DNA from: Streptomyces lydicus
GTDB lineage: Bacteria; Actinomycetota; Actinomycetes; Streptomycetales; Streptomycetaceae
Assembly: GCF_004125265.1 (NCBI RefSeq)
Contig: NZ_RDTE01000003.1
Location: forward strand, 7,068,001-7,132,000
DNA: 64,000 nucleotides
Reading direction: 5' to 3'
In this document: positions 63,167-64,000 of the stretch, one piece after another
Layout: each line of letters begins with the position of its first letter
Position numbering within the stretch: the first letter of the stretch is position 1
Program-made: the position numbers and the translations under genes
Notes under the pieces: generated by a model
Seen by the model: the letters and a program-made list of their open reading frames with translations, nothing else
What the model was told of the DNA's origin: nothing
The model's database searches: none

Positions 63167-64000
63167 CCCCCGCGCCCATGCCGAGGCTGCCCGCCGCGCC
63201 GCCGGAGCCGCCCGTCGCGCCGCCGGAGCCGTCCGCCGCGCCGCCGAGGCCGTCCGTCGCGCCGCCGGAGCCGTCCGCCGCGCCGACGGATCCGTTCGCT
63301 GCCCCGCGGCGGCCAGGCATGCTCCACATACGCTTCCGGGCCGCCGCCGGCGCCCCCGTGAGCGCCGGAGAGTTCGAGCAACTGCTGTGGCTCCTCGCGC
63401 AGTTCACCCCGGTGATCGAGGCGCTGCCGCCGGACGCCGCGCTGGCGGATGTGCGCGGTGCGCTGCGCTACTTCGACCGGGACGCGGCGGGCATCGCCGA
63501 ACTGGTGCGGCTGCGCGCGCTGGCCTGGTACGGCGTACGGTGCACGATCGGGATCGGCGCCAACCCGCTGCTCGCCCGGATGGCGGTGCAGGCGGCGGCA
63601 CCCGGGGAGATCCGGGCCGTCCCCGAGGACCCTGAGGCCGTCGCCGCCTTCCTCGACCGCCGTCCGGCCTCGGCGCTGCACGGCGTCGGCCCGGCCACTG
63701 CCCGCGCCCTGTGCGCGTACGGGCTCGACAGCGTCGGCCGGATCGCCGCCGCACCGCCCGCGACCCTGCAGCGGATCCTCGGCGCGAAGACCGGCCGCCT
63801 CGTGTACGAGCGGGCCCGTGGCATCGATCCGACGCCGGTGACGCCCAACGCCGCGGCCCGTTCGATGGGCGCGGAACACCGCTTCGCCCACGACGAACTG
63901 GACCCGGCCAGGCGCCGCAGGGCACTGCTCTCGCTCGCCGACGACCTCGGTGCCCGGATGCGCGCGAGCGGGCAGGTGGCCCGTGCGCTCACCCTCACCG
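63163..64000 (+). CDS. Y-family DNA polymerase-like protein, ImuB-type, partial
   Basis: Open to the window end (279 codons seen). Residues 1-52 are a Pro/Ala tandem-repeat extension; the family domain starts at MLHIRFRAAAGAPVSAG. Where active polymerases have HxDxDAF the sequence reads HIRFRAA, and where they have S-DE it reads PPDAALADV. Both catalytic acid sites are thus lost, as in ImuB. The DNA-binding HhH part is intact (ALHGVGPATARALCAYGL). It starts within the dnaE2 stop. ATG 63319 is an alternative start without the repeats. In mycobacteria ImuB brings DnaE2 to the clamp. Confidence 0.8.
   Translation, partial: MTPAPMPRLPAAPPEPPVAPPEPSAAPPRPSVAPPEPSAAPTDPFAAPRRPGMLHIRFRAAAGAPVSAGEFEQLLWLLAQFTPVIEALPPDAALADVRGALRYFDRDAAGIAELVRLRALAWYGVRCTIGIGANPLLARMAVQAAAPGEIRAVPEDPEAVAAFLDRRPASALHGVGPATARALCAYGLDSVGRIAAAPPATLQRILGAKTGRLVYERARGIDPTPVTPNAAARSMGAEHRFAHDELDPARRRRALLSLADDLGARMRASGQVARALTLT
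63196..63300 (+). repeat. 21-bp tandem repeat, five copies, in the ImuB-like gene
   Basis: Five in-frame units at 63196, 63217, 63238, 63259 and 63280 encode heptads of the type APPEPSA. The last copy is diverged (APTDPFA). Copy-number change would keep the frame. Confidence 0.88.

Overview
The window is very GC-rich (third codon positions almost all G or C, many GTG/TTG starts, purine-rich Shine-Dalgarno sites). It encodes typical streptomycete proteins: streptogrisin proteases, an SSI-type inhibitor, a SepF-like protein, an Rpf-like transglycosylase and a DnaE2 cassette. I read it as an internal, mostly conserved piece of a Streptomyces chromosome. The gene order tlyA - NAD kinase - recN - ... 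- pyrG - Nudix - ... - parA - scpA - scpB - rRNA pseudouridine synthase - ... - cmk - der matches the long-known order in mycobacteria (M. tuberculosis Rv1694 to Rv1713), so the backbone is ancestral actinobacterial core.

Layout. 1-2.5 kb: end of an iron-siderophore ABC importer (two FecCD permeases and the ATPase). 2.4-8.1 kb: SCP2 protein, repeat-bearing small protein, tlyA, NAD kinase, a methyltransferase and recN. 8.4-14.5 kb: a same-strand block of cell-surface glycan genes (degenerate deacetylase fused to a GT2 synthase, LCP ligase, MraY/WecA-like membrane transferase, GT4 enzyme) lying between recN and pyrG, where mycobacteria carry two other envelope genes. 14.6-18.1 kb: PucR regulator and GH15 glucosidase on the minus strand. 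18.6-24.6 kb: pyrG, Nudix, an NTPase-like TPR protein and alanine dehydrogenase. 24.9-30 kb: chromosome-segregation block parA, ribbon-helix-helix-like partner, scpA, scpB and rsuA/rluB-type synthase, ended by a 17-bp intrinsic terminator. 30-36.5 kb: ADP-ribosylglycohydrolase, nucleotidyltransferase, then chorismate mutase, prephenate dehydrogenase, cmk, plsC and der.

36.5-51 kb is more Streptomyces-specific: two hypotheticals, a secreted Rpf/LysM protein, a GT4 plus accessory pair, a WYL regulator overlapping an orphan cytochrome oxidase subunit I, an I78 inhibitor, a PAP2-like membrane protein, a GPI-mannosyltransferase-like membrane protein, an MFS exporter, an acyl-CoA dehydrogenase and the SepF paralogue SflA. 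51.9-56.2 kb is a secreted-protease locus: streptogrisin B-like, slipin, streptogrisin D-like, and a convergent subtilisin inhibitor with a lysine P1 site. 56.5-59.1 kb: TetR/SDR divergent pair, a broken alpha/beta hydrolase and a tautomerase. 59.4-64 kb: dnaE2 behind a LexA-type box, translationally coupled to a Y-family protein that has lost its catalytic acids (ImuB-like) and runs off the end of the window.

The points most worth a second look are: the recN-pyrG glycan cluster as a candidate wall-polymer pathway; the degenerate deacetylase module; the SOS-controlled DnaE2/ImuB-like cassette; the terminator that holds the next gene's ribosome site in its stem; the ParA with an unusual DNA-binding partner; and about ten genes with a -10 hexamer 6-8 nt from the start codon (leaderless). 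No tRNA, rRNA, CRISPR array, insertion sequence or prophage was found.
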